From positions 1 to 40,718 of the IMG/VR virus record IMGVR_UViG_3300033145_001914: a stretch of DNA of 40,718 bases; one strand, written 5' to 3'. Shown piece after piece: positions 22,885-30,239 of this stretch (position 1 is its first letter; each line of letters begins with the position of its first letter). A program made the position numbers and the translations under genes. This DNA comes from a virus. Under the pieces are notes generated by a model. That model was given only the letters and a program-made list of their open reading frames with translations, was not told the DNA's origin and made no database searches.

Positions 22885-24369
22885 CTAAGAAAACGGCATA
22901 ATCACAAATATAGTTTCTTTGTCTTGATCTCCTGTAATTAGACAAGGAGTTTCAATATTTATAATATCCAAATTAACTATATCACTTTTCATCAAACTGA
23001 GAAAATCGACAAATTGACTTGGACAATATGTTATTTCTAAATCATCTCCATTATATTGAACAACAACGTCTTTTTTCATTTCTCCTATATCTGGATTTAT
23101 GAAAATCATTTTTAAAACATTTGTTCCAATATTTATCCCCATTCTGTAATAGTTGCTGTTTTGCATAGATGCCATTTGTTTCATGGCGTCTAACAATACT
23201 TCTCTGTCAGCAATTATAGGAAATTTATTTGTATCTCTATCAATTATATCTTGATAATTAGGAAAATCTCCCTCCAGCAATCTTATTGCAATTGTTTCAT
23301 TTTCTTTTTGGGCTATGAAAGAGTTGCCCTGTATTGTTAAAGAAATAACATTTTCAGAAGAGGATTCAAACAATTCAAATCCTTTATTTTTTCTTTTTGT
23401 CATTTTCTTATTTTTAACTTTGCTTAAAAAAGCTCTGCTCAATTTTGATAATTCACTTTTTGGAATCAAGCCACCTTCTTTTATCTCTTTTTTTATTTTT
23501 CTCATAATATTGATTTTTTCATTTGTCTGAACAAGAACTCCTCCATTTGTTGATGCCATTTGCAAAAAGGCCTGTTTCCCCTTTTTTATAGCTTTGAAAA
23601 AAGCTCCTACAATATGCATTCTTTTTTTGTCTATTTCATTTTGAGGATGGATAACAATTGCTTTGGCAATCATGTTTTTGAATACAAGAGCGTCAATTTC
23701 AATTATCTTTTTGCAATTCATTTCTTCAGGCAAAATCGGAAAATCTTCTGCATCCATACAGGCAATATTGCAAGTTGCAGAGCCATCAGAAATAGTTACT
23801 TGATATTTTTCTGGTTCAGTTATATGGATTTCTTCTGATTTCAGTTTTGAAATAAAATTTAACAACTCTTTATACGGAATTGTTATTTCTCCTGGTGTTA
23901 TAACTTTAGCGGGATAAATACCATGAAATCCGGTTTCAAGATTTGTTGCTGATATTCCAATTGTATTATCATCTTTGACTGATATAAGAATTGACGATAA
24001 TATTGCAAGAGTATGTCGTCCCGATATAATAGGTTTTATATTTGTAAGTGCATTTTGTAATATTTTTCTGTTTATTTTTATGTTAATGAGCTCTGGTTTT
24101 TCTTTTTCAATTCCAGGATACAACTTTAGAATATTATCTGGAACGGGTTTTCCCTGTCTTACGGCACAATGAATATTTTCCTCATATTTATCTTTTTCAA
24201 TTCCTAAAAATATTTCTATATCTATATCTTTAATTTTATCAGGGTTACTTTTGCAAAATTCTTCATAAGCTTCTTGAGATGATTTTCCATATCCTTTTTC
24301 AAATTGCTCTGTTACTGTTTCTCTCCATTCCTGAAAATCCATTTCCCATAATTCTTTTTTACTTAGCAT
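22885..24369 (-). CDS. dnaN: DnaN-type beta sliding clamp with N-terminal extension
   Basis: The 494-residue protein carries about 95 extra N-terminal residues (WEMDFQEWRETVTEQFEKG...) before a full beta clamp: INRKILQNALTNIKPIISGR then TLAILSSILISV, ISATNLETGFHGIYPAKVI, a middle domain with MASTNGGVLVQ, and a last domain with RLLEGDFPNYQDIIDRDTN (typical DnaN) and a C-terminal ETIFVIMPFS ending like the bacterial M-P-M/L tail. It should be the processivity clamp for the DnaE polymerase. The extension is unusual and could recruit partners. It is coupled to the gene at 24388-24603. Confidence 0.88.
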   Translation of the reverse strand: MLSKKELWEMDFQEWRETVTEQFEKGYGKSSQEAYEEFCKSNPDKIKDIDIEIFLGIEKDKYEENIHCAVRQGKPVPDNILKLYPGIEKEKPELINIKINRKILQNALTNIKPIISGRHTLAILSSILISVKDDNTIGISATNLETGFHGIYPAKVITPGEITIPYKELLNFISKLKSEEIHITEPEKYQVTISDGSATCNIACMDAEDFPILPEEMNCKKIIEIDALVFKNMIAKAIVIHPQNEIDKKRMHIVGAFFKAIKKGKQAFLQMASTNGGVLVQTNEKINIMRKIKKEIKEGGLIPKSELSKLSRAFLSKVKNKKMTKRKNKGFELFESSSENVISLTIQGNSFIAQKENETIAIRLLEGDFPNYQDIIDRDTNKFPIIADREVLLDAMKQMASMQNSNYYRMGINIGTNVLKMIFINPDIGEMKKDVVVQYNGDDLEITYCPSQFVDFLSLMKSDIVNLDIINIETPCLITGDQDKETIFVIMPFS

Positions 24370-24387
24370 TATTTTCTCCTTATTAAA

Positions 24388-24603
24388 TTAATATCTGGGT
24401 AACAGTTTTTTAATTTGTTCTTGTTCTTTTGTAGTTGTTGCATAATATAATTGATTTGACCTTGCATAAAGACTATTAGCTTTTGCTTTTAAAGAATCTG
24501 CACCAAGCTTATGTTGAGCATCAAGACGACAACCTTCATTCCATAATTTATCCCCTTGCCTGTCAAAATCTATCATTTTTTGCATCCTATCTTTTAATTT
24601 CAT
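24388..24603 (-). CDS. small hypothetical protein
   Basis: The 71-residue helical protein (KDRMQKMIDFDRQGDKLWNE...) starts in an ATGA overlap with the upstream methyltransferase stop, with AAGGAGA just before the ATG. It has Ala/Tyr-rich helical repeats (SLYARSNQLYYATT). No family recognised. Confidence 0.6.
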   Translation of the reverse strand: MKLKDRMQKMIDFDRQGDKLWNEGCRLDAQHKLGADSLKAKANSLYARSNQLYYATTTKEQEQIKKLLPRY

Positions 24604-26213
24604 TTTCTCCTTGTAAATTTTTTCTTTTTGATTTCTGGTTCTGGTAACAATAAGTTCTTTGGCGCTGTAATTCTAAAAGAACAGTTTCCAATATTCTTAT
24701 TATAGATTTTTTTATTTTCAAAAGATTCAACAATTTTTTGTTTATCAAAAGATAGCTGTTCAAAAGATTTGTATCCGTAATCTTGAGGCAACCAATCTTT
24801 ACCCTTACAAGCTGTAATGTTAAATCTGCGTCGGATATCCTCGTCTCTAAAAGTTAAATGAATAGTTCCCTTTTTGTAAACTGATATTTCAAAAAAAGTT
24901 GACAATACTTTTCTATTTTTGCCTTGTTCAAAAGCTGCCTTTAATGATTTTTCAATTGATTCATATTTCTTTCCTCCATCAAAATAACTCATAACGACAT
25001 CAATATCGTGTAGTTTAGGTTGATCTTGATAAGTCACCTCCCATTGACCTGCCCATCCTATAAAATTGTAATATGGTAAAATTACTTTTTTATTTACAAA
25101 AAATGCTTTGTTTGTTTTCCAGCCATTAAAATAATGAACATTTCCATTATGTAATTCTTTGTCCCAGGCATATTCTTTTGTAAATTCATCAAATAGATCG
25201 ACTACTGCTTCTGTCAATGTCTTTTCATATCCATTAATTAAATTGATAATAAATTGTTTAATATTGGATTCTGTAAAATCCATATATGCTTGTTTTTCAA
25301 TTTGATAATAAAACTCATCTCTTTTTTTCTTTGTAAGTCTTTTTTTAATATCATCAAGCTGGAGAACATTAGGCCAGTAGGATTTTCTAACTTCTTGCAA
25401 GAACTGATTGAGCTTGGCTTGCATAATTCGGGTTAAAGTTACATCTTCTGTATAATAGTTTGAATCTGCCTTACCATCTTGATTAGCAATCTTAATGTAT
25501 TTCGATATATGATTGTAATTCTGATAGTAATTTACAAGAGTCTCAGTTCCGATTTTTATAACTCTATTGAAATCATCAATCATATTTTTGATTTTGTCTT
25601 GAGTTTGAATTTCGTTATTAGTGTCAATTTTTTCTTGTGTGTCAGATGCCAGATTATTGGTTCCAGAAAAAAGATCATCTTCAACCTGTCTTTCAATTTT
25701 AATGTGTATAAGAGCTATTTCTACAGGTGTTTTATATTCAGCACCAAGAAAGGCGTTTGAAATGTATTCAATACTTGCATTAAGCTTCTCAAGCTCTTTA
25801 ACAAGCAATTTTCTGGTATTAGAATAAGGATTTTTTAGAGTTTCAGCATTGAGAAGAAAAATAATTTCTCCGCAATACATAATGTCAATGGCCTTCAAAA
25901 GATGCTTGTCGCCCTCGTCGAATGGTGGGTTTGCAATAATTACATCGTATTTATCGGCTCCAGCAAAAGTCAAAAAATCAGAATCAATAACACTAATATT
26001 TTTGCTTCTCAATGTTGCCTGCAATATTTTATCAATTTCAATAGCATCAAATCTATTTATTCGATAACTATATCCACCTTTAAAAAAATCAATTATATCC
26101 CCTTTACCTGCTGACGGGTCAAGATATGTTCTGGCTCCTGTATTCTGTATTTTACCAGCCATTTTCCTGATTAAGCTTTGTGGAGTGGGATAAAATGTTT
26201 TGTTTATTCTCAT
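24600..26213 (-). CDS. N6-adenine DNA methyltransferase with C-terminal DUF4942-like region
   Basis: The 537-residue protein starts INKTFYPTPQSLIRKMAGK and has SAM-binding motif I TYLDPSAGKGDI (about residues 29-40) and catalytic motif IV IIANPPFDEGDK (about 91-102), an NPPF typical of N6-adenine enzymes. After a linker near residues 180-210 the second half contains YFNGWKTNKAFFVNKKVILP, DIDVVMSYFDGG and GTIHLTFRDEDIRRRFN, matching the DUF4942 region found fused to such phage methyltransferases. The -10 of the promoter upstream ends only about 7 nt before the ATG and there is no Shine-Dalgarno, so the transcript may be leaderless. Confidence 0.85.
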   Translation of the reverse strand: MRINKTFYPTPQSLIRKMAGKIQNTGARTYLDPSAGKGDIIDFFKGGYSYRINRFDAIEIDKILQATLRSKNISVIDSDFLTFAGADKYDVIIANPPFDEGDKHLLKAIDIMYCGEIIFLLNAETLKNPYSNTRKLLVKELEKLNASIEYISNAFLGAEYKTPVEIALIHIKIERQVEDDLFSGTNNLASDTQEKIDTNNEIQTQDKIKNMIDDFNRVIKIGTETLVNYYQNYNHISKYIKIANQDGKADSNYYTEDVTLTRIMQAKLNQFLQEVRKSYWPNVLQLDDIKKRLTKKKRDEFYYQIEKQAYMDFTESNIKQFIINLINGYEKTLTEAVVDLFDEFTKEYAWDKELHNGNVHYFNGWKTNKAFFVNKKVILPYYNFIGWAGQWEVTYQDQPKLHDIDVVMSYFDGGKKYESIEKSLKAAFEQGKNRKVLSTFFEISVYKKGTIHLTFRDEDIRRRFNITACKGKDWLPQDYGYKSFEQLSFDKQKIVESFENKKIYNKNIGNCSFRITAPKNLLLPEPEIKKKKFTRRK

Positions 26214-26220
26214 AATTTTT

Positions 26221-26251
26221 ATTATACAAGATTTTCGTTATTTTTATAAAA
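26221..26251 (-). promoter_or_regulatory. phage-type promoter immediately before the N6A methyltransferase
   Basis: TTTTATAAAAAT, a spacer ending TCTTG, then TATAAT on the minus strand. The methyltransferase ATG lies at 26211-26213, so a start 6-8 nt after the -10 would give an mRNA beginning at or next to the start codon. Confidence 0.6.
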
Positions 26252-26255
26252 TATT

Positions 26256-27059
26256 TTATAAATACGGATATAATCCCTGTTTTTCAATATTTGGATTATC
26301 AATTCTGTTATCTTGAGTTTGTAATTTATCAATTCTTTTAGCAGCTATCTCGCAATACTCTTCGCCGATTTCAATGCCAATCCACCTACGATGAAGGCGT
26401 TCACAGGCTATTGCTGTTGTACCGGAGCCGAGAAAGGGGTCTAAAATAACGGCATCTGTGGAAGTCCAGCCCTCTAATATTTTCATTACAAGGTTTACAG
26501 GAAAACAGGCTTTATTTTCTTTGAGGCTTTTCCCTTTCCCAAGGCGCCATATATCCTGCATTGTGCCCCTACCAAAATAACTTTTATTAAATTGACGACC
26601 GGCTGTTGCATTTCGTTCTAATATAAGAATTAACTCACTGGCTCTGTTTAAAACGCCTTCATGCATCGCTGGTTGCCCAAAACCTTTGTCCCAAACAATA
26701 ATATCTTTTATCTCTTTGTTGAAATTTCCAATAAGTTTAAAAATAGCCTCTTTACTTCCGGTAACTATTTGAATATTCCAAAAAACTATCGGGGACAATC
26801 TCAGCATTTCAGTCAATACAAGGTTGTGAAAATTATAATATTTATCAATTGAAAGGGCATCGTCAAAATGTTTATATTTTTTACTGAAGTGTTCCGAATT
26901 TTCCCTTGTTGTATATTCTCCATTACAAATCCGGGTTCGCATGTTATACGGCGGGCTCGTAACTACCAAATCCACAGGCTCAAGTTCTGGCATTATCTCA
27001 AGACAGTCTCCATGATATAATTTGCCTAATTTTGTAGAATAATAAAACTTAGATAGCAT
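26256..27059 (-). CDS. beta-class DNA methyltransferase (TSPPY type)
   Basis: The 267-residue protein has KLGKLYHGDCLEIMPEL, then motif IV LVVTSPPYNMR (about residues 30-40), and late in the sequence motif I AVILDPFLGSGTTAIACE with GIEIGEEYCEIAAKRI. Motif IV before motif I marks the beta class, which includes N4-cytosine and N6-adenine enzymes. The present start (MLSKFYYSTKLGK) overlaps the HNH gene 3 stop. An older start, MIKPYYETKL, survives as a remnant at 27852-27899 on the other side of the HNH cassette. Confidence 0.88.
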   Translation of the reverse strand: MLSKFYYSTKLGKLYHGDCLEIMPELEPVDLVVTSPPYNMRTRICNGEYTTRENSEHFSKKYKHFDDALSIDKYYNFHNLVLTEMLRLSPIVFWNIQIVTGSKEAIFKLIGNFNKEIKDIIVWDKGFGQPAMHEGVLNRASELILILERNATAGRQFNKSYFGRGTMQDIWRLGKGKSLKENKACFPVNLVMKILEGWTSTDAVILDPFLGSGTTAIACERLHRRWIGIEIGEEYCEIAAKRIDKLQTQDNRIDNPNIEKQGLYPYL

Positions 27060-27684
27060 TTAATCTACTCCTAAAATAATTTGTCCAACACTTTCTATTA
27101 TAATTTGTTTTCATATGACAACTCCTGCATAATGAAACAAGGTTATTAATTTCTATATTTTTCTTAACATAATCTATATGATGAATATCTAACTTTTTAT
27201 CCTCTGTTTTTTCACATAACTGACAAATATTGCTATCAATTTGCCTAACTTTATTTTTATAATTAGCATTAAAATCTATAGGATATGGCTCAAATGAAAT
27301 TCCACCCATCCAATTAGGAGACATCTCTCCACAAGTACCATACATTGGATTGTTTTTTTCGGTACGGGTTATAGAGCAATGCTTCTTAAAGCAATTCATT
27401 GAACAAAACAAAGTTCCTTTTTTAGTTAACGGTACAAAGAATATTTTTTTACAAATTGGACAAAGTTTTTCTTTATAGGTAATTGGTAGGGAAGTTCTTT
27501 TGAGCCATGCTTTTTTCATACCTATAGACTGTTTTTGTCTATGAGCAAAAGAAAACCGCTTATTTTTATTGTTATGTCCAGTAATAAACTTATTCCAAAT
27601 ATATGGAGATAATTTACTCCTTGTAACTTTTTCTCCGCAACCGCAGGCACACAAAGGTGGAATCGTCCTTTTAAATCTACTTAT
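27049..27684 (-). CDS. HNH homing endonuclease (cassette 3), apparent AUA start
   Basis: The position matching the ATG of the other cassettes (21 nt from the leader, 7 nt after GGAGG) is an ATA at 27682-27684. From there 211 residues follow: one C-x-C-G-C module (CACGCGEKVTRSKL), a CPICKK...CSMNC zinc-like pair, a NUMOD3-like NNPMYGTCGEM and an HNH domain (CQLCEKT, KLDIHHIDYVKKN, NLVSLCRSCHMK). The frame is also open through the leader to an ATG at 27807, but that ATG falls at the promoter -10. Initiation at AUA, or loss of expression, are both possible. Its end overlaps the methyltransferase start. Confidence 0.8.
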   Translation of the reverse strand: MSRFKRTIPPLCACGCGEKVTRSKLSPYIWNKFITGHNNKNKRFSFAHRQKQSIGMKKAWLKRTSLPITYKEKLCPICKKIFFVPLTKKGTLFCSMNCFKKHCSITRTEKNNPMYGTCGEMSPNWMGGISFEPYPIDFNANYKNKVRQIDSNICQLCEKTEDKKLDIHHIDYVKKNIEINNLVSLCRSCHMKTNYNRKCWTNYFRSRLNAI

Positions 27685-27704
27685 GTCTAATCCTCCAAAT
27701 GAAA

Positions 27705-27771
27705 AAACCTGAGAGTGAATAGTGTTAGCAACAACACCTCTATGCGTCACCGCATAAAGACTCTCAGGTTT
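27705..27771 (-). ncRNA. 67-nt three-way-junction leader RNA, copy 3
   Basis: P1 has one compensated change relative to the others (AAACCTGAGAG with CTCTCAGGTTT). P2 is CTTTATGCG-GTGA-CGCATAGAG (9 pairs, GNRA loop). P3 is GTGTT-GTTGCT-AACAC, five pairs that differ from every other copy yet still pair. A T-run follows. Confidence 0.85.
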
Positions 27772-27808
27772 TAATAAATTTTGATTGTTTGCTATACTAT
27801 TCAACATA

Positions 27809-27837
27809 AGTATAATTTATCTTTTTATAAAAATCAA
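27809..27837 (-). promoter_or_regulatory. sigma-70-like promoter of HNH cassette 3
   Basis: TTGATT and TATACT with a 17-nt spacer, almost identical to the promoter of cassette 1, about 38 nt before the leader. Confidence 0.75.
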
Positions 27838-27851
27838 GTATTATTTTATAT

Positions 27852-27899
27852 TTAATTACCTTCTTGTGCTAATTTTGTTTCATAATATGGTTTAATCAT
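27852..27899 (-). pseudogene. remnant of the original methyltransferase 5' end
   Basis: A 15-codon frame reads MIKPYYETKLAQEGN and then stops. Its first ten residues match the present methyltransferase start (MLSKFYYSTKLGK) at the Y-Y-x-T-K-L core, with TATTAT and ACAAAATTAG shared at DNA level. Its ATG overlaps the stop of the 54-aa gene as ATGA, the usual gene junction here. It therefore looks like the old start of the gene, cut off by insertion of HNH cassette 3. Confidence 0.75.
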
Positions 27900-28060
27900 T
27901 CCATTATTTCCTTTGCAACCTCTTCACAATAATCTCCCGCAACACTTAGCCATACAGATATTATTTTAAAATTGTATTCTCTCTCATCCAAACTATCATT
28001 TACTAATTCAATAACCTTATTCAGTTTGTATCTCTGTTCCTCTGTCAATTCTGTTGTCAT
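27896..28060 (-). CDS. small acidic hypothetical protein
   Basis: A 54-residue frame starts at an ATG at 28058-28060 with GGAGG 6 nt upstream: MTTELTEEQRYKLNKVIELV ... WLSVAGDYCEEVAKEIME. It is acidic and helical. It lies between the DnaB-type helicase gene and the methyltransferase remnant and ends in an ATGA overlap with that remnant. Function unknown. Confidence 0.55.
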   Translation of the reverse strand: MTTELTEEQRYKLNKVIELVNDSLDEREYNFKIISVWLSVAGDYCEEVAKEIME

Positions 28061-28069
28061 TATTTCCTC

Positions 28070-29479
28070 CTAATCATCTTCTCTTGCCAATCGACTTGAA
28101 AGATAAGGCCTTCCGATTTTTAATTGATGAAGAATAGTTATACTTTGCGTTAAATCAAAATAATCGTCTCGTTGTTTCATTATCATTGCCTTCATAATGC
28201 CTTTCTTTTTATCCTCCGGAGATATATTTATCGCCATCCCTCCGTCGCATAATTCCAGTTTCGCAATAGCCTCCGCCCAGTCCCCTTGTTTGATCGCTTT
28301 CCCCGTCCTCGCTGTGTTAGATTGGCTGGCTGTTACAACAAGGCAATTTCTCTTTTGTGCCATTGCTTTATGCGCCTCCCAAATATCACTAAGTTGATGC
28401 CTTCTTTGCTGTCTTGTATCATCTGGTTTTACTTTATCTGCATAATCCGTGACAATCACGTCGGGCACAAAATTTTCATAGTGTTCAAGATTATACAAAT
28501 AAGCATCAATATCACTCATTGTAACTGTACGGGATGGATAAGTAATAAGTTTGAAGGTGTTTCCTCTAACGATTGCCGACCTCTTGAGTGCTTGACTTTT
28601 TTGCAATGCATTCTGAATTGTTAATTTTTTTCTTGTAATCGTTTTATAGTTTACATTTCCTTGCCTGTCAAAAAAAGGAATTTCTAATTCTCCTTCCCAT
28701 TTTTTTGTCGGTTGTCCATTAATCCAGTGCTGAATACGCCGGGTCATTTGTCGCTCTGACATTTCCATGCTGATAAAAACAACATTTAATCCAGCAAATA
28801 AAGCCCTCAAAGCAGTTAGCATCAACCACCATGATTTTCCGGTTCCTGAAGACCCTACGAAGGCAAATAGCCATCCTCTTTCAAATGTCCCGATTGTTTC
28901 TCCCAAAACTCCTGGTAGCTTGAAAAGCAGATCCCCTGAAGAATTGTCCAATGCAGACGCAATAACTTTTGAATCTGTAATTGGATTGACGCCTTTTGTT
29001 TTCATACGAGTAACTCTTGTATAGCCTTTCACAAGAGCTTCTGCTTCTTCAACTCTACCTCCGATTAATGCCTTTTTAATTTCTGTTGTTAGATTTTTAA
29101 GGGAAACTTCTCTGAAATGTTTTTCTGCTTTATCCAGAATGTAGCTTGCATTGAATGTTTCACTTTTCGTATATTCATTGGAAATATCCAGAAGAAAATC
29201 TTCGACCATTTTGGCTTCATCCGGATCAGGGATGCTGTCCTTTTGGTCTTTGAAAATATCTTCAATTTGTTTTTTGGGAGCAACTTGATATTTTTTATAA
29301 TAATCTAAAACCCAGCGAGCAACCGTCTGTGCAAAAGGAATTCTAAGACAGCCCTCCTGATAAATTGGGAGAATGCCCTGCAGGAATTCCGTGCTGACTA
29401 TCATACCGGTAATGATAGATCGTTCAAATCTTCCGTCCGGTGCCTTCTCCCGTGAAACAATATTGCCAATTACAGACAT
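28070..29479 (-). CDS. dnaB: DnaB-type replicative helicase
   Basis: The 469-residue protein has an N-terminal helical domain, then a RecA-like core: RGWLFAFVGSSGTGKSWWLM (Walker A, about residues 200-219), VVFISMEMSERQMTRRIQHW (motif H1a), VIVTDYADKVKPDD (Walker B), CLVVTASQSNTARTGKA (Q-containing H3) and KQRDDYFDL near the end. This is the motif order of DnaB and T4 gp41 helicases. It would unwind the fork with the DnaG-type primase at 34166-35071 and be loaded by the initiator-like protein at 31633-32910. Confidence 0.88.
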   Translation of the reverse strand: MSVIGNIVSREKAPDGRFERSIITGMIVSTEFLQGILPIYQEGCLRIPFAQTVARWVLDYYKKYQVAPKKQIEDIFKDQKDSIPDPDEAKMVEDFLLDISNEYTKSETFNASYILDKAEKHFREVSLKNLTTEIKKALIGGRVEEAEALVKGYTRVTRMKTKGVNPITDSKVIASALDNSSGDLLFKLPGVLGETIGTFERGWLFAFVGSSGTGKSWWLMLTALRALFAGLNVVFISMEMSERQMTRRIQHWINGQPTKKWEGELEIPFFDRQGNVNYKTITRKKLTIQNALQKSQALKRSAIVRGNTFKLITYPSRTVTMSDIDAYLYNLEHYENFVPDVIVTDYADKVKPDDTRQQRRHQLSDIWEAHKAMAQKRNCLVVTASQSNTARTGKAIKQGDWAEAIAKLELCDGGMAINISPEDKKKGIMKAMIMKQRDDYFDLTQSITILHQLKIGRPYLSSRLAREDD

Positions 29480-29529
29480 TTATTTTCTTTCATATTAACC
29501 TTTTTTCAATATTTTGCAATTATAGGCAT

Positions 29530-29700
29530 TTATTCTGTTTCTTCTGTTAATTTAGATGGGGTAGATAATTTAGATGGGTTTTCATATTTTCTAAACGTGC
29601 ATAAATCACATTCCCATATTCCATTTTGCTTTGTAATGTTGCCTCCACATTTGCAAGGATAGCTTTCTGTTATATTTTCAGGAATTTCATCAAATGGCAT
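29530..29700 (-). CDS. small zinc-ribbon protein
   Basis: A 56-residue frame starts at an ATG at 29698-29700 behind a near-perfect AAGGAGGT site. It contains two cysteine pairs, YPCKCGGN and ECDLCTFRKY, forming a zinc ribbon. A 13-bp direct repeat near the end duplicates PSKL (PSKLSTPSKL). Small ribbons of this type are often nucleic-acid-binding; no specific role is known. It lies directly upstream of the helicase gene. Confidence 0.65.
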   Translation of the reverse strand: MPFDEIPENITESYPCKCGGNITKQNGIWECDLCTFRKYENPSKLSTPSKLTEETE

Positions 29701-29724
29701 TGCCTACCTCCTTAGTTCTACTAT

Positions 29725-29988
29725 TTAATTTTCTTTTTTTAGTTCTTTTAGTTTTTTTAGTTCTTTTTGACTTTTTATAGGCCAATTGCTTAATGTCCAT
29801 ATTTTTTCAGCATTAGCTTCTACAAATTCGTTATAAGTCGTTGTATGTTTTTCCAAATTTTCTTCTGCATTTCGAACTTCCCTTGCTAACCAATTTAATC
29901 GCAATTGAAGCATAGTACTGTCTTCTTTGTCTAAACGAAATTGCACATCACTTTTAATACACTTTACCATCGTTTCTTTTGTTACCAT
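29725..29988 (-). CDS. small coiled-coil protein
   Basis: The 87-residue protein is mostly helical with heptad spacing (LQLRLNWLAREVRNAEENLE) and ends in a run of K-x-L repeats (KSQKELKKLKELKKEN). AAGGAG lies 7 nt before the ATG. It follows the tandem array at 30015-30239. Function unknown. Confidence 0.6.
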   Translation of the reverse strand: MVTKETMVKCIKSDVQFRLDKEDSTMLQLRLNWLAREVRNAEENLEKHTTTYNEFVEANAEKIWTLSNWPIKSQKELKKLKELKKEN

Positions 29989-30014
29989 ATTGTTTCTCCT
30001 TTCTTAATGTTGTT

Positions 30015-30239
30015 AGTTGCGCAAGGTTTCAGTAGGTTTCATCGATTGAATAGATCGCAGTTAAAAAATAGATTTCATCCGTCCATTAGCTCGCAATTAA
30101 AAAATAGATTTCATCAAAAGGATAGCTCGCAACGTCAAGATAGATTTCATCTCTCTTTTAGCTCGCACACTGGGAATAGACTTCATTTTGGCATTAGCTC
30201 GCAGAAAAATGATAGATTTCATATGCCCTCTGGCTCTTC
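30015..30239. repeat. tandem array with 36-bp period made of two alternating conserved boxes
   Basis: The plus strand repeats TAGATTTCAT (10), 8 variable nt, TAGCTCGCA (9), 9 variable nt. The first box occurs at 30033, 30069, 30105, 30141, 30177 and 30213, exactly 36 apart; the second at 30051, 30087, 30123, 30159 and 30195, with degraded copies at 30015 and 30231. The two boxes share TAG-N-T-N-N-CA, so the underlying period is 18 bp. On the minus strand it reads as 12-residue repeats beginning MKSI with RA in the middle. The array overlaps the end of the gene at 30219-31052. It resembles an iteron array; it is not a CRISPR array. Confidence 0.9.

Noticed and set aside
30015-30239. CRISPR array
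   Set aside because: The conserved boxes are only 9-10 bp and the spacers 8-9 bp, with an 18-bp underlying period. No cas gene is near.
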